Assembly (NCBI GenBank): GCA_905250075.1 | Contig: CAJNOP010000508.1 | Coordinates: 56,779 to 120,778 of the forward strand | DNA from: Rotaria sp. Silwood1 | Taxonomy: Eukaryota > Rotifera > Eurotatoria > Philodinida > Philodinidae | DNA: 64,000 nt | Reading direction: 5' to 3' | Shown: piece by piece, positions 26,436-37,287 of the stretch | How positions within the stretch are numbered: position 1 is the first letter of the stretch | Layout: every line of letters starts with the position of its first letter | The notes under the pieces: model-generated | Told to the model about the DNA's origin: nothing | Databases searched by the model: none | What the model saw: only the letters and a program-made list of their open reading frames with translations | Program-made: the position numbers and the translations under genes

Positions 26436-26744
26436 AAAAATCTTTTAGCATCAGGAGAAAGCTCATCAAAAACTGCATCTTTCTATATATAACTCAACAA
26501 GATAATATCTGGGGAGGTTATTTAGTTTTCGAGCGTAAAGAAAATCACTACCACGCGAAATAGGTTCACATAGGTGGAAAATAACAACTATTATTTAATT
26601 TTAATTTTTTAATTGTTAGATTGTGTAAAATTGTTTGTGTATATATTGTATATATTGTACATTCACTCTTGTTACTGTTGGTATATAATTTAGTTCTTTT
26701 ATAATTATAAATATATATTTAGCAGTATTTTAATCTCAAGGTGT

Positions 26745-27325
26745 CAGTTTTTTTTGCACTCCGTAGTACTGATCAAGCAGGAACGAAAAAAATCATTAGA
26801 GTGCCTATTCTCTTTTCTCTTTCTGTCGAGGGTGAGAGAATAACTATATCACGTAAACACTATATGTGTGATATTATCTCTTGTCGTTGCTCTGATTTTG
26901 CCTTAGAAGAGAAAACATTAGTTATTTTTGGGCCTATAATTAATTTATACAAGATATAAAAAGGGGGTTCCCTGTATTGCGTAGTAGCTACTTACTCATC
27001 ATTTTTTCGTTCCACCTTTACTATACTCATCAGGTAGTAACGAAACACATCACTAGAGAGCCTCTCAATATTTTCTCTTTTTGCCGCGGGAGAGAGAATA
27101 GTTGTATCATATAAACACTATTTGTGTGATATTGCCTCTCGTTCTTGCTTTGATTTTTATTTTAGAAGAGAAAATGATAATTATTTTTGAGCCTATAATT
27201 AATTTATATAATATATACAGAGAAGGGTCTCCCTGTGTTGCGTAGCAGCTACTTGTTCATGATTTTTTTTGTCGTTGCCATTTACCATACTCATCAGGTA
27301 GGAACGAAATACATCATTACTCACG
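26745..27325. repeat. about 260-bp tandem repeat, 2.2 copies
   Basis: The motif ACTSATCARGYAGKAACGAA recurs at 26768, 27024 and 27289 (spacing 256 and 265). Each unit contains GGCCTATAATTAATTTATA-type and GTAGCWGCTACTT-type segments. Copies differ by point changes and small indels. The array stops about 120 bp before an assembly gap, so copy number may be under-represented. Confidence 0.7.
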
Positions 27326-27444
27326 AGGGATACGTTCGAAGTGATTCAAAGCTTTTGATCTGATATTTTGCCCATAAGTAGGACTAGGTAAGACTAATGC
27401 CCGTTCAGAAAAAAAACGGCGGATGGGTATTTTTTTAATAACTT

Positions 27445-27544
27445 NNNNNNNNNNNNNNNNNNNNNNNNNNNNNNNNNNNNNNNNNNNNNNNNNNNNNNNN
27501 NNNNNNNNNNNNNNNNNNNNNNNNNNNNNNNNNNNNNNNNNNNN
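27445..27544. other. assembly gap (100 N)
   Basis: Exactly 100 undetermined bases, a usual placeholder length; true size unknown. Confidence 0.99.
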
Positions 27545-28466
27545 TTTTCCTAAAAATATTTCGTACAAAAGTTTGGAAAATATTTTGAGGATACATTGTT
27601 TATTATTTTCAGCTGAAGCATAAAATGTTTGGTAAGCAATATTGTTTCGAGAATGAACACATAGCTAGTTGAAAAATCGCTAGTCAAGCAGTTCATTCAA
27701 CAGATAGATAGAAAGATAGACAATTCGTCAGATAATTAAACAGAAAATTAATTAAGTAGACAGAGAGATAGTTAAATAAATAGATAAATATAGAGATAGA
27801 TAATTACGTAACTGATTACAAAGACAAATCAGTAAACAAATCGATAAATAGATAAGTAGGTGGAAAGTTGAATTAGGAATTTGGTGAGTAGATGTGTGCA
27901 TAAAAAGATATATTCAAGAATGGAAATGAAATTGGAAGTCTCCGTCGCGAAAGTTTGGGTCTCGAAATGAACTAATACAGATGTGCTCTGGATTCCAAAT
28001 TTTTTTATTGTAGAAAAAAGTAAATCTATATGTATCCTTTTTTCGTGTAAAACTTTCAAACGATTCAGAATTCGTTGCGATTTTTCGAACTATTTTAGGT
28101 TTGGTGTAGTTCTTCTATTTTTTTTCAGAGTGCACGCTCTTTTTACTGTATAGTTTGACCATCCTATGAAATATAAGTGAGCATAGTGCTAAATGATACA
28201 TCATGTTTTGATATAATTTACGACAATTATAAAGAGCTGCGCAATAAAAACCATAAAATACATCTAAATATAAGTACTTTTTATTTCTTTTTGTCAGTAT
28301 CAAAGTATTATATCTCCAATATGAATGTTTTAAATGTAGAATAAATAGAAAAAGAAAAATTCGTAGATTAAACTATTATTCTTGTTCGTCTTTTATAGTT
28401 AATATACAAAGCACATTAAAAATATATTCATATGTATTTTAAATTCGATTTTTCCTTCTCATCATA
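27545..28466. other. intergenic upstream of the PGRP-ART gene
   Basis: Contains a degenerate AGATAGATA/ATAGATAAATA simple-sequence tract at about 27700-27860. The rest is AT-rich. It should hold the promoter of the gene starting at 28467, but no element can be assigned. Confidence 0.5.
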
Positions 28467-30003
28467 ATGTTATCACTATCCTCATCAAATAATGACAACA
28501 ATGATTCAAATATCGTTGATTTATTATATCATTTATGTAAAGAAAATGAAATAGAAAAAGTTCAAAATATTCTACCATATATTGATAATATAGATATTAT
28601 AAATAAAATTCAAAATTCAACTGGTTCAACATGTTTGCATGTGGCATGTTATTATGGACATCAACATATGGTACAACTTTTATTAGAATATGGAGCTCTG
28701 CATTCCATTAGAAATTTACGACACAATTTAACACCTTATGAAGAAGCATGTACAGATGATATCAAACAGTTGTTTGTAGAACATCGCAAATTATTTTCAA
28801 ATAATGATTTTGATTATGATTATATTGAATGGTCAGTAGTAGGAGATGATCTCCTTGGAAAACGACGTGAATTTCGTCAAGCTATTGATTTATATAAAAC
28901 CTATGATAATCATCATTTAATATCAAAATTATTAGCTGAAGTTATTCATTATTATTTAAATGAATATCTGATAAATGAAAGTAATGATACTGGCAATCCA
29001 GAAGATCAAATTACTCGTCAACACATTGAAACTATAGAAGCATATTTTAAAGAAGCTATAGAAAAACAAGATTATTTAACATATTTTATAAAAGCTTATA
29101 CATTAACAAATTGTTTTTATAAAGTATTAAATAAACATTTGGCTCTGTATATATTACAATATTTTGATACAACAAAAGATTTTTCATTAAATTATCGTCT
29201 TGTGAATTGTCTGGTTCACATTGTTACACTCTTAATCTATCATCCCAATTTACCTCAATATCAATATCGAGGTTTATGTTATCGTGGTATGAGAATAACA
29301 CAAAATGATTTAGATCAATATCTCTCAAATCAACATATATTAAATCGTTCATTTTTATCAACATCAATTGATCGTGAAGTAGCTGAAATGTTTGCTGGTG
29401 AAGGTCAACAATCGAAAATGAGATATACTCCTAAAGATCATTGTGTATTACAATATTCATGTTTATGTCAATATTTAATAAAACAAAATTCAACAGCTAT
29501 TAATATACAAAGTTTATCAACAAGACCGGATGAAAAAGAAGTTTTAATTCTTCCGTTTACCGTTTTTAAAGTAATAGCAATTAAACGAAATTATCTTAAT
29601 GATCCAACAGCATCAATTTCAATTGAAATTGAATTAGAAGAATGTGAAGATCAAAATGATAATAAAAATGAATCAGAAAGTAAGACGTTTTTTCTTTACG
29701 TATTTCGAAAAAAAATTAACTCTTTCAATTCCGTCAAATTTTCAGATAGTAAAACAATAAGAATAGCATCATTATCATCAACTAATGATGACATAAAAGA
29801 TGTTGAAGAATATCAAAAATTCAAACAACGAAAACGTCGTCTTTATGGCATTATTGGATTTTTGGTGTTCGCTATTCTTTTGAGTTTAACTCTGGTATTA
29901 ATTTTTATTTTCGTTATTCGAAAAGATTCCACGAAAAACACTGCATCCATGGCAACGCCTACCACAGAAATGGTTAATGATGATGATGATCCATTACCAC
30001 AAG
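28467..30003 (+). CDS. exon 1: ankyrin, ART and membrane helix
   Basis: Start ATG 28467 follows a TCATCATA context. The donor AAG/GTAAAA is at 30003/30004. Without splicing the frame would run on to TAA at 30117-30119, giving a 550-residue protein without the PGRP domain. Joining to exon 2 turns the split GGT into glycine and gives PQGCPNILKRSSWNARP, the canonical start of a PGRP domain. Confidence 0.88.
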
Positions 30004-31513
30004 GTAAAAGTGAGATAATAGAAAAGCTTGCCAGCAAAGGTTCTAACAAACTAAAATATGAAATCTCCTTCCAACTGCGCCGAAATATATGTATTGTGGC
30101 TTTTAAACATATTAATTAAAATTCACTCTTTCCTTATTGACAATTAAAGCCACTGACTTTGATTTCAGGTTGTCCAGTCAAATCACTAACACTATATTTC
30201 ATAGACCTCAAGGAAGCATGTAAAGATGATTTCTCAGTTAACAGATTAATAAAACTTGATAGATTTAGAGTAAACTATTCTTTGCAAAAAAAATACTAAA
30301 AAATCTATTCTCAGTTGAACAAGTACAAAACAGATATGTTTGATGTTTACTTCTTGTAGGTTGTCCCAATATATTAAAACGCTCTAGCTGGAATGCGCGT
30401 CCGTATACCAATCGTGAAAATTTAACAACATTACCGGTTACAAATATTGTTGTACACCAATTAGAAGGTTTGAATTTGATTATGAATGATCAAGATTGTA
30501 TTGCTCAAATAAAAGGACTTCAAGATTATGACATGAATATAGAAAATTGGGCTGATATTGGTTATAATTTTCTTCTGTGTGATGATAGTGGCGACCAACA
30601 ACAAATTTATACAGGCAGAGGATGGAAATTTACTGGTGCACATTGTATAAGTTATAATAAACGATCATTGGGTAAAAATAAATTCCTCTTTTAACTTTCT
30701 AGAGCAACAGATCTTAGATTTTTGTCAATTTGATCTTGTCATACACTCAAAAACACTTTCGTAGAATAAAAAACCCATAATGAGTTTATGAAAGTGCAAC
30801 AATCTACAAACCCTTTAGGCACGTATCAATATTGTCAATGTAGCCTTGAATGTTCATCAGAATAGCCAATGTATACTTGAAGAGTACATTAATAACTTTG
30901 ATGTGCGCCTGAAGCGTTTATAGATTGTTGCACTTTTAGAAACCTATTATAGGTTTTTTTTATTCTACGAAGATTTTTTTGAGTGTAGTAATTAACACCT
31001 TGTATGAATTTTGATGTGTATGGTTATAAGAGCCAGTCCATAAAAAAATCATAAAAGCTTGGAGATTCAATATTTTTGAAAACGCCTTGCATCAAAATTT
31101 ATACAACTGTGGCTTCCACTACATGTCTTAAAGTGAGCAAGATTTGAAAGTTTTCATAGGGCACGCTTCTTGAGCATCGGTCATGGTTTCCGTGGACTGA
31201 CTCGCAAGGGTTTTTGTTGCTGAAGTTTTCTATTGCTTCCCAAGTTAGTGTTTCGAGATTTCAAATCATGTTCTTTTGTTATTTGAAAGGTATTTGCATT
31301 ATTGGCAATTATACCAGTATAAGATCTTTAAAAACATTTGAATCATTAATTCAATGTGGTATTATGAAGAATGATATTATGAAAAATTTTACACTGGTTG
31401 GACATTTTAATTCAACAAAAATTTACGAATATTATCTGGAATATTTTAGAAATGATACCGATCTTCAATATAGCAATCAAGCCAGTAAAAAACAGTTTAT
31501 GTGTCCACAGTAG
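28467..31513 (+). CDS. ankyrin-ART-TM-PGRP receptor-like protein (3 exons)
   Basis: Exons 28467-30003, 30360-30671 and 31290-31513 join in frame (2,073 nt, 690 aa). Residues 14-105 are ankyrin-like (GSTCLHVACYYGHQHMVQLL). Residues about 240-375 form an ADP-ribosyltransferase with the R-S-E signature: R273 in CYRGM, FLSTS 296-300, and E356-x-E358 in DEKEVLILPF, the arginine-modifying type. A basic KQRKRR precedes one membrane helix (460-484), so the positive-inside rule puts the enzyme in the cytosol. Residues 514-690 form a PGRP domain: SSWNARP, LPVTNIVVHQ, WADIGYNFLL, YTGRGWKFTGAH, CIIGNYT, LVGH. By alignment from memory the zinc ligands H545 and H655 and Y581 are kept, but the cysteine eight residues after H655 is E663. 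It should therefore recognise rather than cleave peptidoglycan. Topology resembles insect type II PGRP receptors. Confidence 0.85.
30169..30299 (+). other. candidate alternative terminal exon
   Basis: Within intron 1 a second acceptor, GATTTCAG at 30161-30168, precedes GTTGTCC, the same seven bases that start the true PGRP exon. Spliced from 30003 it stays in frame as GCPVKSLTLYFIDLKEACKD and ends at TAA 30297, about 43 codons. It would make an isoform with the ART and membrane helix but no PGRP. It could equally be the decayed remains of a duplicated exon. Confidence 0.35.
30360..30671 (+). CDS. exon 2: first two-thirds of the PGRP domain
   Basis: Acceptor CTTGTAG, then 104 codons ending RSLG at donor GTAAAA (30672). 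Carries H545, Y581 and the GRGW...GAH block. PGRPs usually have a second nearby cysteine to pair with C559; none is seen before it here. Confidence 0.85.
30744..30985. mobile_element. 242-bp MITE with TA target duplication, in PGRP-ART intron 2
   Basis: Ends CACTCAAAAA and TTTTTTGAGTG are flanked by TA on both sides (30742-30743 and 30986-30987). The arms pair over about 75 bp (for example TGCAACAATCTA with TAGATTGTTGCA). It has no ORF. TA duplication and CACT termini fit a Tc1/mariner-type non-autonomous element. Confidence 0.75.
31290..31513 (+). CDS. exon 3: PGRP C-terminus
   Basis: An unusual but valid acceptor, TTTGAAAG. It reads ICIIGNYTSIRSLKTFESLI then KNFTLVGHFNSTKIYEYY and stops TAG at 31511. 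The LVGH block and the preceding helix fit the end of a PGRP fold. The catalytic cysteine position is glutamate. Confidence 0.8.
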
Positions 31514-31594
31514 ATGCCTAATTCGAGTTTGAATATAAATAAAAAATTTGAAAAAAAGGATTCCATGTTGAAATAGCAAAAAAAGTAAAAGAGA

Positions 31595-31780
31595 ATGTGG
31601 GTGAGTGTGTATGTGGAGTGTAGGTATGGGTGGGGTGTGTGGGGATGGGGATGGGTGTGGGCTGTGGGGGGTGGATGTGGATGTGTGGAATGGGTGTGGG
31701 TGTAGTGCGTTTCTTTACTCTGACTCGCACTCACAACCACGCTCACACCTACACCCACATCACATCTACGTCTACACCCT
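31595..31780. repeat. head-to-head telomere-like island 4
   Basis: A long G-rich arm (about 31595-31711) of TGTGGG, GTGTAGG and GATGGG variants faces a C-rich arm (about 31730-31780) across a short loop holding TTTCTTTACTCTGA. It lies 80 bp after the stop codon of the PGRP-ART gene. Confidence 0.75.
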
Positions 31781-32611
31781 TGACAGACAAGTTGGTCATT
31801 TCGAGATTTAGTCTGTGATAAGAGTGAAAATAATTCTATTTCAAAGCTCTGCTTGAGAGCATACATGAAATCGATAAGTTAATTTATTTTTTGAATAACT
31901 AAGATACATACCAAATATAGTCTAATGGGGATGACAAGACCTTTGTATTTGAATGGAATGATGATTTGCGTGCATGAAACATATCAATTCAATGAAAGTT
32001 TTCAAGGAATTTCTCCACGTGATCTTCTTTCTCTTTGTCAACAAGAAGAACTTTCAAGTGTTCTTGAAGTTAGTACTTACTATATGGATCGAAAATTGAT
32101 GAAATCTTATTAGTAAATAAAGAGGAGTTATACTTCATTTCTGTATCAAATAAGGGACAAGAAGCTGTTTCCTGACATAACTTCTACAATAAAATTCCAG
32201 TCATCGTCACAAGCTGTATGTGACGAAAAATTGATAGAAGGGGTATTCGTGCTGATGGAGCTACACTTTATTCTATTCCTTCATATCATATAATCATCAA
32301 ATGTGACAATTTTCAGATAGAAGAAGTACTAGAACTGATGGAATTATGCTTTATTGAGCTTCTTCATGTCATCAATCGTATCGTTTACACACAAAACACA
32401 CCCTTATATACGCAACCAAGCGAGAGAAGGATAGAAAGAGAAGAGAAGAGGAAGAAAGAAGGAGAGGAATATTCGAATAACAGGAAGAGTAATTACGAAA
32501 GAGAATGGATATATCGATGTTGTCACAATGATCTTGACCGAACAGAAGAAAGGAAGACGATAACCGACTGCAGAAGAGAGTAATTGAGAATGGCGCAAGT
32601 TTGTCCTCTAG
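31781..32611. other. intergenic, no supported gene
   Basis: Only short ORFs. A 62-codon frame at 31925-32113 has no family I recognise. A purine-rich tract (AGAGAAGAGGAAG type) lies at 32420-32475. Confidence 0.4.
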
Positions 32612-32677
32612 AGGGTGTGGGTGGGTGTGGATGTTGATCATCCTATTAGTCACATCCTCACCCACACTCACACCCAT
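32612..32677. repeat. head-to-head telomere-like island 5
   Basis: Left arm AGGGTGTGGGTGGGTGTGG, right arm CCTCACCCACACTCACACCC, loop of about 25 bases. Confidence 0.75.
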
Positions 32678-32804
32678 AACGATAAAGGCATGAACAAATC
32701 TCCCTTATGTTTTATTAAAACCTATTTTATATATTTTTTGTTTTGAATATACTAATGATTAAGCTGGGAATTGTTGGGACAAAATATTTATCCATTTTTT
32801 GAAC

Positions 32805-32995
32805 AGGGTGAGGGTGTGGGTGGGTATGGGGTGTAGGTGTCAGTGTAGATGTAGTTCTTCACATCACTTCACTCACATTCACCCACAGCCACGCTCACAC
32901 CCACACCCATACCCACACCCATACCCGCACCCACACCTACCCACACCACACACACACCCGAACCCACACCCACACCCACACCTACCGACACCCTC
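32805..32995. repeat. head-to-head telomere-like island 6
   Basis: The left arm starts AGGGTGAGGGTGTGGGTGGG; the right arm is a long run of CCCACA/CCCATA/CCCGCA units ending ACACCCT. Only 130 bp from island 5. The long right arm lies 3' of the NHL gene at 33211. Confidence 0.75.
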
Positions 32996-33210
32996 CAGAC
33001 TCATTGACACATGATATCGGATGGGTGCATGTGAATCATGTGGGTCTTCCTGCGCATGTATGAGCTTTACGCTCGCCACGGCTTCACCAGGTTGGTTTCT
33101 GATCGCGCGCGCGTGCGAACAGAATAGCTACTAATTCTTTTTTTCATTCAATCACGATTTATTTGTAATAGAAGGAGAACAAAAACATAAAATTAATCTT
33201 CTTATTGAGT

Positions 33211-34182
33211 TTATTCGATACTAAATTTTTGTATTCGATGATTGTACTGATCGACGACATAGAGATTGCCGTATCGATCGAATGATAAACCTATGGGACG
33301 ATTGAGTTGATTCGACTGTGATCCTGAACCGTTGCCACCAGCAATGACACTTCCCTGTGTGGCTCCTTTGGCCCAACGCATGACTCGATCATTCCAATAA
33401 TCAGCCACATAGACAGTACCCAATTGATCGACAACGACTCCATAAGGATATGACAATTGGGTAAGACTATTTCCATATCCTTGACCACCGGCTACAACAA
33501 TGCCTTGTTTTGCACCTTCCTCCCATTTCATTACCCGATGATTTCCACAATCAGACACATACACTGAATGGTCTCGGTCGACAAATACGTAGAGGATATT
33601 GGACAGTTTATCGAGACAATTTCCTTTTCCATTGCCACCTGCAACCACTATTTCTTGAGTGTCACCAGTTTTATATCGTCTCACTTCATGTTTTCCTTCG
33701 TCAACGACATAGAGAGATCCATTTTCGTCCATTGTCAAACCGACGTAAGCGATATTCGAAAAGATAATTTCTCCACTAGTACCATTTCGACGAGGCCATC
33801 GAACTACTCTATTATTTCCCCGATCACTAATGATGAGACTATCGCTGTCTTTGTCGATAATCACATCTCGTGGGCTGTTTAACTGATGAGCTCCATTTCC
33901 CTCTCCATTTCCACCAGCAACCACTTTTCCATTCGTTGCACCATATTTCCATTCCAGAATACGGGAATTTGAAGTATCAGCGACATAAATTGTTTGATCA
34001 TCCCCGACGTACAAACCCCATGGGAGAGAGAGTTGATTAATTCCACTACCTGATCCATTTCCTCCAGCCACAGTGACACCATTTTGTGCCCATTTTGCAT
34101 TGGGTTGAATATCAGTGGAACTTGCACGTAGTGGTACTGAAATGAAACAAAAGCATGGAATAGAAATAAACATCGATTTCAT
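33211..34182 (-). CDS. NHL-repeat beta-propeller protein
   Basis: 323 codons with at least five NHL blades, each with the pattern (I/V)YVxDxxNxRVxxW and then VVAGGxGxGxxxxQLxxPxG: for example IYVADTSNSRILEW, VYVSDCGNHRVMKW, VYVADYWNDRVMRW and LYVVDQYNHRIQKF at the end. NHL propellers bind proteins, glycans or RNA. Starting at ATG 34182, residues 1-20 (MKSMFISIPCFCFISVPLRA) look like a signal peptide, suggesting secretion. A good acceptor (TTTCATTTCAG before 34136) lies inside that stretch, so an unseen upstream exon is the alternative. The frame is intact, unlike the related copy at 22.8-25.4 kb. Confidence 0.8.
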   Translation of the reverse strand: MKSMFISIPCFCFISVPLRASSTDIQPNAKWAQNGVTVAGGNGSGSGINQLSLPWGLYVGDDQTIYVADTSNSRILEWKYGATNGKVVAGGNGEGNGAHQLNSPRDVIIDKDSDSLIISDRGNNRVVRWPRRNGTSGEIIFSNIAYVGLTMDENGSLYVVDEGKHEVRRYKTGDTQEIVVAGGNGKGNCLDKLSNILYVFVDRDHSVYVSDCGNHRVMKWEEGAKQGIVVAGGQGYGNSLTQLSYPYGVVVDQLGTVYVADYWNDRVMRWAKGATQGSVIAGGNGSGSQSNQLNRPIGLSFDRYGNLYVVDQYNHRIQKFSIE

Positions 34183-34652
34183 TGAAAAGAGTCCTTGTCA
34201 TTTATTTTGAACAGTATTGAACTGCTTTCAATGACAAAAGTTTATACTTTTGACTTGATTAGAATCTGATTTTCCCAATGATGAAAACAAACGTTGTGAA
34301 TTTTCAAAATGATTTGTTCTATTCAAAGTAATTTATGTGGATGTTTCTAATTAACACTTTGAAGGTGAAACTGGGTAAATTTACGGTTTCAAAATTTGTC
34401 TAGAGAAAAAAGTGGCGTTCTATACAATATACAACGATATGTAGTTCATTATCCTTAAGTGAGATACTGGAACATCTAACGTAAGGTACTTTTGTTGGTT
34501 TACTTGGAACCAACTATTTTATACATATCTAGAATATTCCGGTTGAGATAAGCTGCATACACTTTTTCACTATCGCATATAAAGATTACATTCAGCTTCT
34601 GCGATAGAGAAGATGGCGTTCAATATCAGTTTGTTTCATTGATACTGTAGAT
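34183..34652. other. intergenic, nothing seen
   Basis: AT-rich spacer upstream of the NHL gene; no further exon recognised. Confidence 0.4.
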
Positions 34653-34784
34653 GAGGGTGTGGGTGTGGGGTGTGCGTGTAGGTGTGAGTGTGTGGTGAGT
34701 GTGTGTGTGCGAGTGGGGATGCAGGTGTGGGTGTGGAGTGAGTGTGTGGGTAAGCAAAATGTCCAGTCAAACACCCACACCCTC
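34653..34784. repeat. head-to-head telomere-like island 7 (at a gene break)
   Basis: A G-rich arm of about 95 bp starting AGGGTGTGGGTGTGGGG, a loop TAAGCAAAATGTCCAGTCAA, and a short right arm ACACCCACACCCTCC. The truncated gene at 34785-35357 ends at its right border. Confidence 0.75.
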
Positions 34785-35357
34785 CGATGGCTCACTTTCG
34801 ACCTGGGCATGGTGGATTTACCTGGACCAGTACTTGTAGTAAAAATATTAATTGATAATGGTTCTTCGACCATTTTCTGAATTTTATGATCATCTTTAAT
34901 TCGAGCGATAAGTTCGTCAAGTTTAACAACAACAGCTTTTACCTATCAACAAAAAAAAATCATATAATGAAATCTAAATCATTCATTCTAATTTTACTTT
35001 TGCAAATTTGGCAGCCCACTTTTTGTTACTTTCTTTATCCATGCAGTACACATAGATCGATATAACTTGTCGAAGTTTGTGAATAGAAGGAACTATTTCT
35101 CGTCCCAAGGATCCACTGACAATCATGACTACCCGTTCATTTTGTGATCGTTCTTCAATATATTTTTGACATTGTTTTAAATCTTGAAACTTCTTCAGAC
35201 AATTAATGATAGAACGTAGTTTTTGTTCTGTATCTCGAACATCTTCAGCGTTTGCGCCAGCATCGAGCCAGATTAGACAGAAAATTTCAGGATACTGATC
35301 GTCGACATTTGTATGAAAGTCATTATCTGGTAAAATAACAGTAGCCATATTAATCAA
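34785..35357 (-). pseudogene. N-terminal fragment of a bdelloid multi-domain protein
   Basis: Exon 1 35357-34998 (donor GTAAAA) and exon 2 from 34942 (acceptor GATAG) join in phase 0. Conceptual start MINMATVILP or MATVILP; it contains YPEIFCLIWLDAGANAEDVR and SQNERVVMIVSGSLGREIVP, alternating beta strands and helices like a small Rossmann-type domain. From memory, this domain heads bdelloid proteins that continue into TPR and ART modules. Here the frame degenerates after STGPGKST and runs into telomere-like island 7, with no downstream domain. Likely a truncated gene. Confidence 0.55.
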
Positions 35358-36367
35358 AAAGACTAAAGAGGATAGAAATTTTGAATTTTATCCTTTTGAC
35401 TTCGTTATCGAATATTTGAGTGTTTTGCACAATCTAAAATGTATGTTACACTGTCACTTTTATTATTTGATTTATTAGTATTTATGATGCCATGGAAGTG
35501 AATAGAAGAACAAGATATTGACACTCATCGAAGAAAATGACCTCCATGTGGTCTTTAGTTTGTGCAGGTAAAATCGTTGAGTCAAGATGTAAAATTTAAG
35601 TATGGATCGACGTTATTGGTATCTTGTCATTTAATCATCTAATAAGATTATAAACCAGGCGATACTATCTTTCACTGAGTTTAGCACTATCAGTTGTTAA
35701 AATGTAGTGTTTGCTTCAAAGAGCATGATTCATAGTCATGATTTTCCTCTTTAGAAAATTCCTACCGCAAAACTTGATTGAATCTATCATAATCAACCCA
35801 TACTTTCAAAAACTGCTAGTTCTTATCTGACTGACAATATTTTAATATTTGACAGAGTTATATGAGCTGGCACTAGAAGAAATAATTAGCTCAACTTTGC
35901 TACAGAAAGATGTTATCTTCGTTAAATTTTTCCAAATATGGGAAAGCAAAATGTGAATCATAGTCTTTATCCTCTCAATATTATCAGAGATTTTCTATCG
36001 AGATTATTTCCAAGGGGGCAACAGTCTTTCTGTTCTAGAAATCTGCTCGAAAGTCGAAAAGATTTCACAAAAAAAAATAATCTTTGTTTTATCTGAAAGG
36101 AAAAATTATTCTCGTCACTTGTGATATATACTCTACAGAAGAAATTCTTTCTTTGGATACGAAGTTAGTTCTTTCGATTATGTTGATTTTAGATCCTAGA
36201 TATTATGCCGCTCATATTTTTGTTCGACGTATGAAATAAACTAGAAGCATTTCTCATAGTATTAACTTTTCTAATAATAATAATACACTGAGAGAAATCG
36301 TATTATTTGAAACGAAAAACGAGCAATTACACTATTCACATCTGTAAACGATGGTAAGGAAAGGAAC
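35358..36367. other. intergenic, no supported gene
   Basis: About 1 kb of AT-rich DNA with stops in all frames; no repeats recognised. Confidence 0.4.
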
Positions 36368-36797
36368 TCCCCCATCCCCCCCCCGCTGGAATTTTAGTCT
36401 TTCAAATGGCTTTTTGTTAGGACCCACTTGAGGATACTGAAGCACTAAACCGAATCGTGGACATTTCTAGTTTTGGCCAAAAAATCAATACTTTAGGGTA
36501 AGGACCGTACTCATTAATAAATCAATTGTCTAACATGATTTTATTTTAATTTTATACAGGACTATTAGCTCTATATGCAGTGCAATTTTTGTAGTTGCTG
36601 ATATAACGGTTGATGAAATACAAAATGTCATGTAACATCAGGGTCAATTAATTGATGATAACGGTCCTTACCCTAAAGTATTGATTTTTTGGCCAAAACT
36701 AGAAATGTCCACGATTCGGTTTAGTGCTTCAATATTTTCATATGAATCCCAATTAAAAAATATTCCAAAGAAAAAAAAAACTAGCGGGAGGGGGGGA
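36368..36797. mobile_element. 430-bp foldback element with C/G-tract ends
   Basis: Arms 36437-36508 and 36660-36731 are near-perfect inverted copies (CACTAAACCGAATCGTGGAC; GGGTAAGGACCGT). The weaker pairing continues outwards to CCCCCCCCCGCTGG on the left and CTAGCGGGAGGGGGGG on the right. No ORF. A palindromic non-autonomous element of unknown family. Confidence 0.7.
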
Positions 36798-37265
36798 AAT
36801 AGCCTATGGAAAATGGGAAACTTCCTTTATTATTGTTTTCAAAAAATTGAAATATATTTCGGTCGAAAAGAAAAAAGTTTTATTAACATAAAGAACAAGC
36901 AACATAACCCCCGTTTTTCTTCTACTATAATTTGATTTAAACCTGTAGATGTTGCCGTTAATGCTAGATGATTCAAACGAAAACAAAGAGTTCTTTATTT
37001 GATTTACACATTATTGAACAAGTTCATCATTTTGCTATGTTGCCAACAATCTCTCTTGAGAAAATTTGTACGCATAGGAGAAAAATCTCTCTGAAAATGA
37101 AATTTATTTTTAAGAATTCCAAGAAATGTACCGTAGTGCTTCTACATTATTCCATTATTAACAGATCAACTATGTTTTGTTGCTTCAAAACTTTATTTTG
37201 CTCAAATACTCATTCTCCTCAAACAAAATTATCAATGATTTTATAGTCCTTGTAGGTAGGCAGAA
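36798..37265. other. intergenic, nothing seen
   Basis: AT-rich, only chance ORFs. Confidence 0.4.
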
Positions 37266-37287
37266 AGGGTGTAGGAGGGTGGGTGTA

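Noticed and set aside
31477..31866. Open frames rich in His-Pro-Thr or Gly-Val-Cys over the telomere-like islands (also near 32799, 34592, 39549 and 41373)
   Set aside because: They are translations of CCCACA/TGTGGG repeats, occur in several frames at once, and have no start context or homologous flank.
31925..32113. 62-codon plus-strand frame (MTRPLYLNGMMICVHETYQF)
   Set aside because: Looks mildly protein-like but matches no family I know and has no convincing neighbours.
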